64,000 bases of DNA from Candidatus Sphingomonas phytovorans (lineage in GTDB: Bacteria > Pseudomonadota > Alphaproteobacteria > Sphingomonadales > Sphingomonadaceae): positions 932,501 through 996,500 of the forward strand of contig CP119314.1 of assembly GCA_029202385.1 (NCBI GenBank). Reading direction: 5' to 3'. Shown piece after piece: positions 19,009 to 27,541 of this stretch. Made by a program: the position numbers and the translations under genes. Under the pieces are notes generated by a model, which saw nothing but the letters and a program-made list of their open reading frames with translations, had not been told where the DNA came from and did not search any database. The number at the start of each line of letters is the position of its first letter. Position 1 is the stretch's first letter.

Positions 19009-19029
19009 GTAACCTGTTAATGAGGTTAC
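19009..19029. promoter_or_regulatory. palindromic operator candidate, copy 1
   Basis: A perfect inverted repeat GTAACCT-N7-AGGTTAC. It lies 20 bp upstream of the lipocalin-like start and 38 bp (centre to centre) from a second copy. The divergent CGNR protein is the obvious candidate ligand. Confidence 0.6.
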
Positions 19030-19046
19030 TGATTGCTCGGAGATGA

Positions 19047-19067
19047 GAAACCTGTCAATAGGGTTAC
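19047..19067. promoter_or_regulatory. palindromic operator candidate, copy 2
   Basis: GAAACCT-N7-GGGTTAC matches copy 1 at 17 of 21 positions and ends directly against the CGNR start codon at 19068. On the minus strand it contains TTGACA, a good -35 for the lipocalin gene, though no convincing -10 follows. The regulator gene has almost no room for a leader or ribosome-binding site, so its mRNA may be leaderless. Confidence 0.6.
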
Positions 19068-19667
19068 ATGATGCAGGCCAAAAATCATGGACATCCGGCC
19101 GATGAGCGCGATGGCTTCCGGTTTCGTGGCGGACATAGTGCGATCGATTTGCCAGCGACGCTGCAGGCCCGACTGAAGCCAGCACCGCGAGAATTGCTGA
19201 AGGCGCCGGAGGATCTGGCGCGCTGGCTGGTGGCGGCTGGCCTGACCCCGACGCTCCCCGAAACCACCGAGGCAGATCTCGCGCTGGCGCACGCCTTGCG
19301 GGAGGCAATCTATGCCCTGGCCAACGCCCGGCTTTCGGAAGGGGCGGACCCTTCCGCCGCGCGTGCGATCGTCAATGCAATCGCCGCCAATCCGCCGGCG
19401 ATTCCCCATTTGTCGCCGGAAGGCACGATCGGAATGATGGGGCCGGCCAGCGCTTTGCTCGCGACGCTGGCGCGCGAGGCGATCTATCTTTTCGGGAGTG
19501 AGATGGCCGGCAGCATCCGGCAATGTCAGTCGCCGGCTTGTACCCTGTTCTTTGTCGATACGTCGCGATCGGGCGACCGGCGCTGGTGCTCGATGTCGGG
19601 GTGCGGGAACAAGGCCAAGGTCGCCGAATTCCGCAGCCGCAAACGCAAGGCGCGGACTGGCGCGTGA
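19068..19667 (+). CDS. CGNR zinc-finger/ABATE-domain transcriptional regulator
   Basis: 199 residues. The ABATE-like N-terminal domain begins 'FRFRGGHSAIDLPATLQAR' and continues to about residue 145. The C-terminal CGNR zinc finger has Cys153, Cys158, Cys174 and Cys179 ('RQCQSPACTLFF' and 'RRWCSMSGCGNKAK'), followed by a basic tail 'RSRKRKAR'. The family is thought to regulate transcription, with ABATE as a ligand-sensing part. It is divergent from a lipocalin-like gene; two GTAACCT-type palindromes lie between, one touching the start codon, which predicts autoregulation. The ATGs at 19068 and 19071 are adjacent, and no clear Shine-Dalgarno is seen. Confidence 0.85.
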   Translation: MMQAKNHGHPADERDGFRFRGGHSAIDLPATLQARLKPAPRELLKAPEDLARWLVAAGLTPTLPETTEADLALAHALREAIYALANARLSEGADPSAARAIVNAIAANPPAIPHLSPEGTIGMMGPASALLATLAREAIYLFGSEMAGSIRQCQSPACTLFFVDTSRSGDRRWCSMSGCGNKAKVAEFRSRKRKARTGA

Positions 19668-19772
19668 GCGCTGGGCAGGGCCGATGAAGATGCGGGCGTC
19701 GCAGCCCCGATAGCGACCTCGATATGGGGGAGATGGGGGTGTCGTTGGTCGAGCCAGTCGTCCGGCGAGACG

Positions 19773-20627
19773 TTACGACCCGTATTGGGCGCTTCTCCAG
19801 GCCAGCAGCACAACCATCTCGGCGACGAGTTGCCCAATACGGCCGCTCGCTTCCCAGGCGTAGAGTGCGACGGCCATCGGTTGCTCTTCACCCAAAGCGC
19901 GATGGATGCGGACGTCTCGCCCCTGGGTCGACAGACAGGGCAGAAGCGATATCCCCATGCCGGCCTCGACGGCCACGAGAACGCTCGACAGGCTGTTGCC
20001 GGTGAATCCGATGTACCAGCGTCGTTTTTCGCGTTCGATCCGTTCGAACATCTCTTCGCGATAGAGGGCGCCCGGGGGAAACGTCACCAGGGGGATCGGG
20101 TCGGGCCAGTCGCGGGTGGCCGAGGCACTTTCGAACCACGCCATCGGCTCCACGAAGAATGCTCGGCAGTCGCTGTTCGCCAAGGGCTCCTTGACGACGA
20201 TCACGTCGAACTCGCCATTTCGATACCGGCGCGAGAGATCACGGCTGAGCCCAGTCGTCACGTCCAGCCGGATCGCCCGATCCATCTCGGAAAAAGCCGC
20301 GAACACGCCGGCCATCGCCGGGGTCAGGATGTCTTCGGCGACGCCAATACCCACCGCATGCGAGCCGGCGGGGTCGGCGAGCAGGTGGGCCGCCTCCGCT
20401 TGCAGTGCCAGAATACGCCGTGCATGGCCAAGCAGCCGTTCGCCCGCTGGCGTCGGCATGACGGGCCGAGCGCTCCGGTCGATCAATCGCTGGCCCACCG
20501 CTTCCTCGAGCCGCGCCAGTTGCTGGCTGATCGTCGATTGCGTCATGTTCAGCGCGGTCGCGGCACTGGTGAAGCCGCCGTGCTCGGCAATGGCGACGAA
20601 GGCCTGAAGAAGACGAGGGTCCAGCAT
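19773..20627 (-). CDS. LysR-family transcriptional regulator
   Basis: 284 residues from the ATG at 20627, which gives the canonical start 'MLDPRLLQAFVAIAEHGGFTSAATALNMTQSTISQQLARLEEAVGQRLIDR' of a LysR winged helix; the open frame extends 17 codons further to 20678. The effector-binding domain follows ('GIGVAEDILTPAMAGVFAAFSE', 'EFDVIVVKEPL', 'GMGISLLP'). It is divergent from an exported amidohydrolase and a deaminase gene across 100 bp, so it probably controls that pair. The inducer is unknown. A near-palindrome around ATGATATGCATCA in the gap is a possible but weak site. Confidence 0.88.
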   Translation of the reverse strand: MLDPRLLQAFVAIAEHGGFTSAATALNMTQSTISQQLARLEEAVGQRLIDRSARPVMPTPAGERLLGHARRILALQAEAAHLLADPAGSHAVGIGVAEDILTPAMAGVFAAFSEMDRAIRLDVTTGLSRDLSRRYRNGEFDVIVVKEPLANSDCRAFFVEPMAWFESASATRDWPDPIPLVTFPPGALYREEMFERIEREKRRWYIGFTGNSLSSVLVAVEAGMGISLLPCLSTQGRDVRIHRALGEEQPMAVALYAWEASGRIGQLVAEMVVLLAWRSAQYGS

Positions 20628-20727
20628 GGCGACATTCACATAGTGGATGATATGCATCAAAACATCTAATTTGCGCATGGGCGCCTGTCCGCGATAGGTC
20701 TTGCGCGATCAAAGAAGGGTGGCGCAG

Positions 20728-22176
20728 GTGAAGATTGCTCGCATCATGTTGTCGGCGGCCATGCTGCTCCAGCCGTTCCAGGCCGTGGCGCGGGAACAGG
20801 CCGATGTCCTGATCCGGCATGCCACGGTGATCGACGTCGAACATGCCCGCACCATCCCCGATCAGGCGGTCGCGACCCGCGCCGAGAAGATCGTCGCGGT
20901 CGGCGACGACGCGGAGGTAGCGAAGGCGTGGGGGGCAGGGCGTGAGGTCGACGGGAAGGGCCGCTTCCTGATCCCCGGCCTGTGGGACATGCACGTGCAT
21001 TTCGGTGGCGGTCCGGACCTGGCCGAGGAGAATAAGGCGCTGCTGCCGCTCTACGTCGCCTACGGTATCACCACTATCCGCGATTGCGCGGGCGACATGC
21101 CCTATGATGTGCTTGGCTGGCGGCAGGAGATCGCTGACGGCAAGCTGTTTGGTCCGCGACTGCTCACCTCCGGGCCGAAGATCGAGGGGATCAAGCCCGT
21201 CTGGAAGGGCACATTGGAAACCGGTTCCGAAGCCGATGTCGACGCCGCGGTGGCGAAGCTGGCCGGGCTTAAGGTCGATTTCGTCAAGATCACCGACAGC
21301 ACGCTGAAGCCGGAACTGTTCCTCTACGCGGTCGGCAAGGTGCGCGCGGCGGGATTGCGCGCTTCGGGCCATATCCCGATGGCGCTCACGGTAGGGCAGG
21401 CGGTCGATGCCGGGATCAACTCGATCGAGCATCTGAGCTACGCCTATAAAGCGGGCGTGAAGGACGAGGCGCGGATCGCGGCCGATTTCGGCGCCGGCCG
21501 CATTGATCGCGCGCAGGCACAGGCCGAGCTTGCCGCCGGCTTCGACCCGGCAACCGCGATGGCTTCCTATGCCCGGCTGCGCGACCGCGGCGTGTTCGTG
21601 ACACCGACGCTCAATATCGAACGAACGCTCGCCTATCTCGACAGCGACGATCATTCGAAGGACGCTTTCCTTGGCCTTATCGGGCCGGGAATCCGCAAGA
21701 CCTATCAATGGCGCGTCGACCGTAGCGCGAAGGCGACGCCGGCGGAGATCGAGGCGCGGCACCAGCAATATCAGAAGACGGCGGCGGTGATGCCGATGCT
21801 GGAGAAGGCGGGTGTGACGATCATGGCCGGCACCGACGCGGGCTTCCTCAATTCGTTCGATTATCCTGGGCTGGCCCTTCATCAGGAACTGGCACTCTAC
21901 GTGAAGAACGGACTGAGCCCTGCCGGGGCGCTTGCCGCCGCGACACGTGCGGGGCCGAAATGGTTCGGCGTGCTCGATCGTTACGGCTCGGTGGAAAAGG
22001 GCAAACAGGCCGATCTGCTGCTGCTCGATCGCAACCCGCTTGAGGACATCAGCGCGACGCAGAGCATCGACACCGTGATCCTGCGCGGCGCGGTGAAGGA
22101 TCGCACGGCGCTCGACCGGCTGCTGGCGGAGACCAGGGCGAAGGTCGCGCGCTGGGACGCGGAAATGGCCAAGTGA
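20728..22176 (+). CDS. exported metal-dependent amidohydrolase
   Basis: 482 residues from the GTG at 20728, chosen because it follows AAGGGTGG and yields a signal peptide (MKIARIMLSAAMLLQPFQAVA); an ATG at 20746 lacks the basic N-region. The amidohydrolase-superfamily metal sites are present: 'DMHVHFGG' (HxH), the bridging-Lys region 'VDFVKITDS', 'ASGHIPM', 'INSIEHLSYAYKAG' and 'AGTDAG', plus the C-terminal 'YGSVEKGKQADLLLLDRNPLEDI'. Related enzymes cleave Xaa-Pro or Xaa-Arg dipeptides or imidazolones. The stop overlaps the deaminase start by 4 bp. It is probably periplasmic; the substrate is unknown. Confidence 0.87.
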   Translation: MKIARIMLSAAMLLQPFQAVAREQADVLIRHATVIDVEHARTIPDQAVATRAEKIVAVGDDAEVAKAWGAGREVDGKGRFLIPGLWDMHVHFGGGPDLAEENKALLPLYVAYGITTIRDCAGDMPYDVLGWRQEIADGKLFGPRLLTSGPKIEGIKPVWKGTLETGSEADVDAAVAKLAGLKVDFVKITDSTLKPELFLYAVGKVRAAGLRASGHIPMALTVGQAVDAGINSIEHLSYAYKAGVKDEARIAADFGAGRIDRAQAQAELAAGFDPATAMASYARLRDRGVFVTPTLNIERTLAYLDSDDHSKDAFLGLIGPGIRKTYQWRVDRSAKATPAEIEARHQQYQKTAAVMPMLEKAGVTIMAGTDAGFLNSFDYPGLALHQELALYVKNGLSPAGALAAATRAGPKWFGVLDRYGSVEKGKQADLLLLDRNPLEDISATQSIDTVILRGAVKDRTALDRLLAETRAKVARWDAEMAK

Positions 22177-22643
22177 CGACGGGCGACGACGACCGGTTCC
22201 TGCGCGCTGCGGTTGATCTGGCGCGGGAAAACGTCGCATGTGGCGGCCGGCCGTTCGGCGCGGTGGTAGTGAAGGACGGCGCAATCATCGCGACCGGCGT
22301 CAACGAGATCATCGCCACCCACGACCCCACCGCTCATGCGGAATTGGGCGCGATCCGCGCTGCGAGCCGGAAGCTCGGTTCGGCCGACCTTTCGGGGTGC
22401 ACGGTCTATGCCAGTGGCCATCCATGCCCGATGTGCATGGCGGCGATGCGGATGGCCGGGGTGGCCGGAGTGTCCTTCGCCTATACCAATGAGGAAGCCG
22501 AGCCGTTCGGCCTCTCGACCGCCGCGATCTATGCCGATCTCGCACGGCCATTCGACGCTCAGTCGATGATCATTCGCCACCTGCCGATGGACGGTGCGGC
22601 AGAGCCTGGGGTCTATGCAGACTGGTGGCGCACCCGGCACTGA
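22173..22643 (+). CDS. nucleoside/guanine deaminase (CMP/dCMP deaminase fold)
   Basis: 156 residues from a GTG that overlaps the amidohydrolase stop (GTGA). The zinc site is His55-x-Glu57 ('TAHAE') and Cys85-xx-Cys88 ('HPCPMC'). 'FGAVVVKDGAIIATGVNEI' and 'AEPFGLSTAAIYADL' resemble guanine-deaminase (GuaD) type members rather than cytidine deaminase or TadA. It would hydrolyse the amino group of guanine or a related base in the cytoplasm. Coupling to an exported amidohydrolase suggests both work on one nitrogenous substrate, but the link is not established. Confidence 0.85.
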   Translation: MTTGDDDRFLRAAVDLARENVACGGRPFGAVVVKDGAIIATGVNEIIATHDPTAHAELGAIRAASRKLGSADLSGCTVYASGHPCPMCMAAMRMAGVAGVSFAYTNEEAEPFGLSTAAIYADLARPFDAQSMIIRHLPMDGAAEPGVYADWWRTRH

Positions 22644-22945
22644 TCCGATGCGAGGGTTGGAGCAATTGTCCTGCCGACGATATGCCCAGCGTCACGTGCC
22701 AGCCGGAATTGATCGGGCGATGCAGCCATCGCCCATCAGCGAGATGATCGGAGATCGCCGTTGTCTGGCCCTGGGGCAGGCGGCTTGTGCGGCGGACACC
22801 CCGGTCCGCCGATGGTTGTTGCCCAAGGGTGCAGCCGTCGATCCTAGAAGCGGCCATTCCACTATGACCTTCGAGGCAGACAGGAGTGGGTCGAGGGTAG
22901 GCGCTTCACCCTCGACCCGTTGTTTCCCGGGAAATGTTGTTCGGA
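22644..22945. other. 302-bp intergenic stretch with three perfect hairpins
   Basis: No convincing gene in either direction. Three perfect inverted repeats occur: GGGCGATG/CATCGCCC (22715-22722 and 22727-22734, 4-nt loop), GGCGGAC/GTCCGCC (22791-22797 and 22804-22810, 6-nt loop) and an 11-bp stem at 22888-22918. The last is a likely terminator for the leftward hydrolase. The others may end the rightward deaminase transcript or form structured RNA. Confidence 0.5.
22888..22918 (-). terminator. hairpin downstream of chloroperoxidase-like gene
   Basis: GGGTCGAGGGT (22888-22898) pairs perfectly with ACCCTCGACCC (22908-22918) around a 9-nt loop, 28 bp beyond the stop of the leftward hydrolase. There is no U-tract, so it may act with Rho or stabilise the 3' end. 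Confidence 0.5.
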
Positions 22946-23773
22946 TCAGTTCCGGATGAAGTCGAGAAGGTCCCGATTGATGATATCGGCATGCGTGGTC
23001 GGCATGCCATGCGGTAATCCGGGATAGGAGATGAGGCGGCCATCCCTGACAAGCTTCACCGAGCGCGCGCCCGTGATCGTGTAGGGACAGATCTGATCGT
23101 CTTCACCGTGCATCACCAGGACAGGGCATTCGATCACGGCGAGATCGTCATAGAACTCGGTCTCCGACAACACCCTGACGCATTCCCATTGGGCGATCGC
23201 TGCACCCATCATGCCCTGGCGCCACCAATTGTCCCGGATGCCCTGCGACACCGTCGCGCCCTTGCGGTTGAAGCCGTAAAATGGGATCGTGATGTCCTGA
23301 TAGAATTGCGACCGGTGGTTGGCGGTGCCGTCGCGAAGGCCGTCCACCACATCTTTGGGCACGCCATCGGGATTGCGTTCGGTCTGCATGAAGGCCGGCG
23401 GGATCGCGCTGATCAGCACGGCTTTCGCGACGCGGCCTTTGCCATATTTCGCGACATAGCGAGTGACTTCGCCGCCACCGGTCGAGTGACCGATGTGAAC
23501 GGCGTTGGTCAGGCCGAGCTTCTCGACCACGGCGAAAGCGTCGGCGGCATAGGTGTCCATATCGTGGCCTTCTGCGGTCTGGCTCGACCGGCCATGGCCG
23601 CGGCGATCATGGGCAATGACGCGATACCCCTTGGCGAGGAAGAACATCATCTGGCTGTCCCAATCGTCCGCGCTCAGCGGCCAGCCGTGGTGAAAGAACA
23701 GTGGCTGCGCGTCCTTGGGACCCCAGTCCTTGTAGAAGATCTCGGTGCCGTCTGCGGTGGTGACCTTTGCCAT
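22946..23773 (-). CDS. alpha/beta hydrolase, non-heme chloroperoxidase/arylesterase family
   Basis: 275 residues from the ATG at 23773; upstream codons in frame are not protein-like. It shows the family pattern: 'FYKDWGPKDAQPLFFHHGWPLSADDWD' oxyanion region, 'AHDRRGHGRSS', nucleophile Ser97 in 'GHSTGGGE', acid 'HGEDDQICPY' and catalytic His in the 'PGLPHGMPTTH' segment. Members act as cofactor-free perhydrolases and esterases; halogenation is a side reaction. No signal peptide. It is divergent from a GlxA-type regulator gene across 133 bp, which may control it. Confidence 0.9.
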   Translation of the reverse strand: MAKVTTADGTEIFYKDWGPKDAQPLFFHHGWPLSADDWDSQMMFFLAKGYRVIAHDRRGHGRSSQTAEGHDMDTYAADAFAVVEKLGLTNAVHIGHSTGGGEVTRYVAKYGKGRVAKAVLISAIPPAFMQTERNPDGVPKDVVDGLRDGTANHRSQFYQDITIPFYGFNRKGATVSQGIRDNWWRQGMMGAAIAQWECVRVLSETEFYDDLAVIECPVLVMHGEDDQICPYTITGARSVKLVRDGRLISYPGLPHGMPTTHADIINRDLLDFIRN

Positions 23774-23906
23774 CGTCCTAGCCTCTCGTTTGACCGGGAG
23801 GACCTGCTTCCATCCCGCAATTGAATAGCTACGGCGGATGCGGCAGCATCGGGATCGGCGGTTCCGACAAAAACGGAGCCAAAACTGACAATCGGGTGAT
23901 CGTGCG

Positions 23907-24926
23907 ATGACCGTCAAAGACCACGCTGCCGACGTTCAGCCGCGAGGGACGCACCCGGAGATCGAGGTTGGCATCCTGCTTTATCGTGGCTGCCAGTCGG
24001 CGATGGTCCATGGCATGACCGATATGCTGGTTACAGCCGGCGACTTTTCCCTGTCGCGCGGTGGGCAGGCGTTGCGGTTGAGCCATTGGTCGCCCGACGA
24101 AGCTGGCGAGTTCGATCGTAGCCACGACACTCATCCAGGCGTTGACGGCTTCCCCGACATCATCGTCGTACCGGGGCGACTATCTGGCCCAGTAACCACA
24201 GAGGAAGCCGTGCCGTTCGCGCGCTGGCTAACGGCGCAGCACGCGCGTGGGGCGGTTCTGGCGTCCAGTTGCGGTGGCGCTTTCCTGCTGGCTGAGACCG
24301 GACTTCTCTCCGGGCGATCCGCGACCACCCACTGGATGTTCGCTGACCTTTTGCAGACCCGCTTTCCCGACCTCAAGGTCGAGCCAGGGAAGATTGTGAT
24401 CGACGATGGCGACATCATCACGGCCGGCGGATTGATGGCCTGGACCGATCTTGGCATGCGCCTGATCGACCGCCTGCTCGGTCCGAGCATCATGGTCGAA
24501 ACCAGCCGCTTCTTCCTGGTCGATGCGAGCGGGCGCGAGCAGCGCCACTTCGGCAGCTTCGCCCCTCGGCTGACGCATGGTGACGAGGCGATCCTGAAGG
24601 TCCAGCACTGGCTGCAAGCCAAAGGCGCGCGCGCGGTCAATGTGGCTGACATGGCGCGAGAGGCGGGACTGGAGGAGCGCACCTTCCTGCGACGGTTCAA
24701 GGCAGCCACCGGCACCAAACCTACGGAATATGCCCAGTGCGTACGGATGGAAAAGGCGCGCGAGTTGCTCCAGTTCACGAAGCGTCCGATAGACCAGGTC
24801 TCATGGTCGGTCGGGTATGAGGATACCACGGCCTTCCGCCGGGTCTTTAACCGGGTGGTGGGATTGGCGCCGGGGGACTATCGGCGACGGTTCGGAGCCG
24901 ATCAGACAGCTTCCGCGGCAGCCTGA
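23907..24926 (+). CDS. GlxA-family transcriptional regulator (DJ-1/PfpI domain + AraC HTH)
   Basis: 339 residues. The N-terminal DJ-1/PfpI-like domain (about 20-200) carries 'VLASSCGGAFLLAETGLLSGRSATTHW', with the nucleophile-elbow Cys in SSCGG. The C-terminal AraC/XylS double HTH (about 235-330) reads 'VNVADMAREAGLEERTFLRRFKAATGTKPTEYAQCVRMEKARELL' and 'VGYEDTTAFRRVFNRVVGLAPGDYRRRF'. The family activates catabolic or detoxification genes. It is divergent from the chloroperoxidase-like hydrolase, the likely target. No Shine-Dalgarno is evident, so the start could lie slightly downstream. Confidence 0.9.
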   Translation: MTVKDHAADVQPRGTHPEIEVGILLYRGCQSAMVHGMTDMLVTAGDFSLSRGGQALRLSHWSPDEAGEFDRSHDTHPGVDGFPDIIVVPGRLSGPVTTEEAVPFARWLTAQHARGAVLASSCGGAFLLAETGLLSGRSATTHWMFADLLQTRFPDLKVEPGKIVIDDGDIITAGGLMAWTDLGMRLIDRLLGPSIMVETSRFFLVDASGREQRHFGSFAPRLTHGDEAILKVQHWLQAKGARAVNVADMAREAGLEERTFLRRFKAATGTKPTEYAQCVRMEKARELLQFTKRPIDQVSWSVGYEDTTAFRRVFNRVVGLAPGDYRRRFGADQTASAAA

Positions 24927-25138
24927 CGTCGGTTCACTAGCCGCAACCCCGGGGAGGGGGCATGCCTAGCGGCTCATTTCATGCGCGACCAGTGGCGCTA
25001 TGGCTGACAGGACAGAAAGCGCTGGAAATGGATGAGATACGCCCGATCCACCGCGCGCGCTGATCACCAATAAATCGCTCTTTACAAAAACCGAATGATC
25101 GTCATCAGTTCGAGCTTGGCGTTCGCGGGGTTTGGTCG

Positions 25139-26508
25139 ATGCGCGTTTGGGCGTTATCGTTTTACACACTTTTCTGCGCATCGCCGGTCTTCGCGCAAGT
25201 TCCGGAACCGCTGGCATTGGACTATCGGTCCGCGCAGGACAGGCTCCTCCAGCGCTCCGATGCGATCGAGGCCTCCGCCGCAAATCTGCGTGGCAAAGAA
25301 GCGCAGGAAGGCGCAACGCGCACGCTCGGTCGGCCCGATGTGGATGTCGAGGCGCAACTGCTCGAGTATCAGAAGACCCTTTATCTCCCTCTGGGGTCAC
25401 TGGCGCCGGTCGCTGAATCGTTCGGCATTCGCGATCCGCTGAAGCTTCCAGCAGGAACGGACCGTCGACGCGGCCGATCGTCACCGCCACCTTGCCGCTC
25501 TATGCCGGCGGGCAGATTTCAGGGACTCAGGCCGGCGCGCGTGCTCAGGTCGCGCAGGCCAGGGCCGATCGGGATATCGCGGTGGACAACGCGGTCGTCC
25601 AGCTCGTGCAGGCCTATTACGGCCAGCAACTGGCCGGACGCGCGCATTGGGCGTCCGCCGCGATGTGCTCGACGGGCTCAACCGCCACGTCGCCGACGCC
25701 GACGAAGCTGGAACAAGCGCGCTTCATCAGCCGGGCGCAGCGCCTTCAGGCTGAGGTGGCGCGAGACGATGCGGCGCGTGAATATGAGAAGGCGATCTCA
25801 GACCTCGGCACCGCCAATGCGGCGCTGGCCGGGATGCTGCGGGTGCCGGCCGGCGTGCATCCGGTCAGCCCGCTCGGCGTCAACTCGCGCCCGCTGGAAC
25901 CGCTCGACACATTCAAGGCGGCGGCGCTCGACGCTCATCCGCAGCTCGCGCGGTTGAAGGCGCTGGAGGATCAGGCGCAGCGCCGGGGTGACGGTCCAGC
26001 AATCGAAGCTGCGACCCACGATCTATGGCTTCGGCCAGTATAATTTCGACCGGCGCAACTCGCTGCTGACCGATCCCGACTGGTCGGCCGGCATCGGCCT
26101 CAAATACAAGCTGATGTCCGGCGCTCGGCCGGCGGCAACAGGTTGACGCAGCCCGCGAGACGGTGGCGCAGGCGGAGGCCGGGCTGCGCGAGGCGCGCAC
26201 TCAGCTCGAGATTGGCGTGACCAAGGCATGGGGCGAGACGGAGGCGGCGCGCAGGCGCTTTCTTCTGCTCGACAGCGCGCTTGTCTCGGCGGAGGAGAAT
26301 CTGCGGCTCCAGACGCTTTCCTATCGCGAGCAGCAGACCACCTCGCTCGACGTGATCGACGCGCAACTCGGGCCTCGGCCGGGCCCGCATACAGCGCGCC
26401 CAGGCGGCCAATGATTATGTCCAGGCGCTCGCGCAACTGCTCAGCATGAGCGGCCAGACGTCCCGGATGCCCGATTATCTCGCCCGCGCGGATAAGGTGA
26501 TCCCATGA
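25139..26508 (+). pseudogene. TolC-family outer-membrane efflux protein, multiply frameshifted
   Basis: A TolC-like reading can be followed through all three frames but not in one. It starts with a signal peptide (MRVWALSFYTLFCASPVFA) and 'LALDYRSAQDRLLQRSDAIEASAANLRGKEA', then changes frame at about 25446, 25480, 25643, 25708, 25985, 26125 and 26372. The segments read 'LYAGGQISGTQAGARAQVAQARADRD', 'IYGFGQYNFDRRNSLL', 'AQAEAGLREARTQLEIG' and finally 'ALAQLLSMSGQTSRMPDYL'. The pair near 25643/25708 compensates. Amino-acid similarity stays good between shifts. This indicates either very recent decay or sequence errors. It heads an efflux operon with HlyD and two permeases. Confidence 0.75.
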
Positions 26509-27536
26509 CTGATACCGCGATCGATGACGAAACCCCCGGCCTCGCCAGGCGGCGGCGCCCGATCGCGCTGATCGGTGCGCTGGTCGTCGCGGCGTTGCTC
26601 GCGCTCGGCCTGTGGCTCGCCTATCGCCCCGCGCCCGACCAGATCCAGGGCATGGTTGACGCCCGCGAGGTGCGCATCACCAGCAAGGTGACGGGTCGCA
26701 TCGCAGCCTTCCATGTCGAGGAAGGGCAGGCGGTGAAGGCAGGACAATTGCTTTACACGCTCGACAGTCCGGAGGTTGTGGCCAAGTCGGAACAGGCGGG
26801 TGGTGTGCTGGCCGCGGCGCAGGCGGTGGAGAGCAAGGCGGACGAGGGCGCGCGGCCTGAAGATATCCGCGCGGCGGAGGCGCAATGGCGCCGTGCGCAC
26901 AGCCGCCGCCGATCTGGCGCAGCACTACATCCGCGTACGCACCCAGCGGCTCTACCAGCAAGGGGTCATCGCCGGGCAGAAGGCCGACGAAGCCCGCACC
27001 AACGCTGTCGCTTCCGTTGAGCAGGCGAAGGCGGCGCGCGCGCAATATGATCTCGCGCTGGCCGGCGCGCGACGGCAGGACAAGGCGGCGGCGAGCGGGC
27101 AGGTGCAGCAGGCGCGCGGCGCCGTGGCGGAGGTCAAGGCCGCCGCCGACGAGACCCGCGTCCTCGCCCCGGCCGACGGCGAACTCGGCAAGACGGCTCG
27201 CCCAGCCCGGCGAACTGGTGCCGCAGGGCTTCCCGGTGTTCGTCCTCACCGACACCGCGCACCCGTGGGTGACGCTCAACGTGCGCGAGGACCAGCTCCA
27301 CGGGCTGGCGTTCGCGGCAAGGAGACTCGAGGGCGACGATCCCCGCGCTCGAGCGACCGCCGCGTGACGCTTCCGCGTGAGTCTACACCGCGCCGGCCGG
27401 CGATTTCGCGACATGGCGCGCGACTCGGCAATCGAGCGGGTTCGACATCAAGAGCTTCGAAGTCCGCGTCGTGCCAGTCGTGCCGGTCGAGGGGCTGCGG
27501 CCTGGCATGACCGTGTTGTTCGACTGGCCGGCATAA
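26505..27536 (+). pseudogene. HlyD-family secretion adaptor, multiply frameshifted
   Basis: Opens with a cytoplasmic tail and membrane anchor ('PIALIGALVVAALLALGLWLAYRP') and the biotinyl-lipoyl-like 'GMVDAREVRITSKVTGRIAAFHVEEGQAVKAGQLLYTL'. The frame then shifts at about 26895, 27196 and several times at 27310-27380, continuing as 'ADLAQHYIRVRTQRLYQQGVI', 'LAQPGELVPQGFPVFVLTDT' and 'GFDIKSFEVRVVPVVPVEGLRPGMTVLFDWPA'. The last segment ends normally at 27534-27536. Each domain of a complete adaptor (about 340 residues) is represented, so nothing large is deleted. The start overlaps the TolC stop by 4 bp. Confidence 0.78.
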
Positions 27537-27541
27537 TCGGC

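Noticed and set aside
20628..20727. LysR box in the LysR/amidohydrolase gap
   Set aside because: Only an imperfect ATGATATGCATCA-like symmetry is seen, with no clear T-N11-A pair that stands out from background.
20239..22284. 681-codon open frame on the minus strand opposite the amidohydrolase
   Set aside because: Composition is shadow-like and it also overlaps the LysR gene; the plus-strand amidohydrolase has all metal ligands.
22594..22959. 121-codon plus-strand open frame after the deaminase
   Set aside because: It overlaps the deaminase end and the hydrolase end, has no domain-like pattern, and crosses three hairpins.
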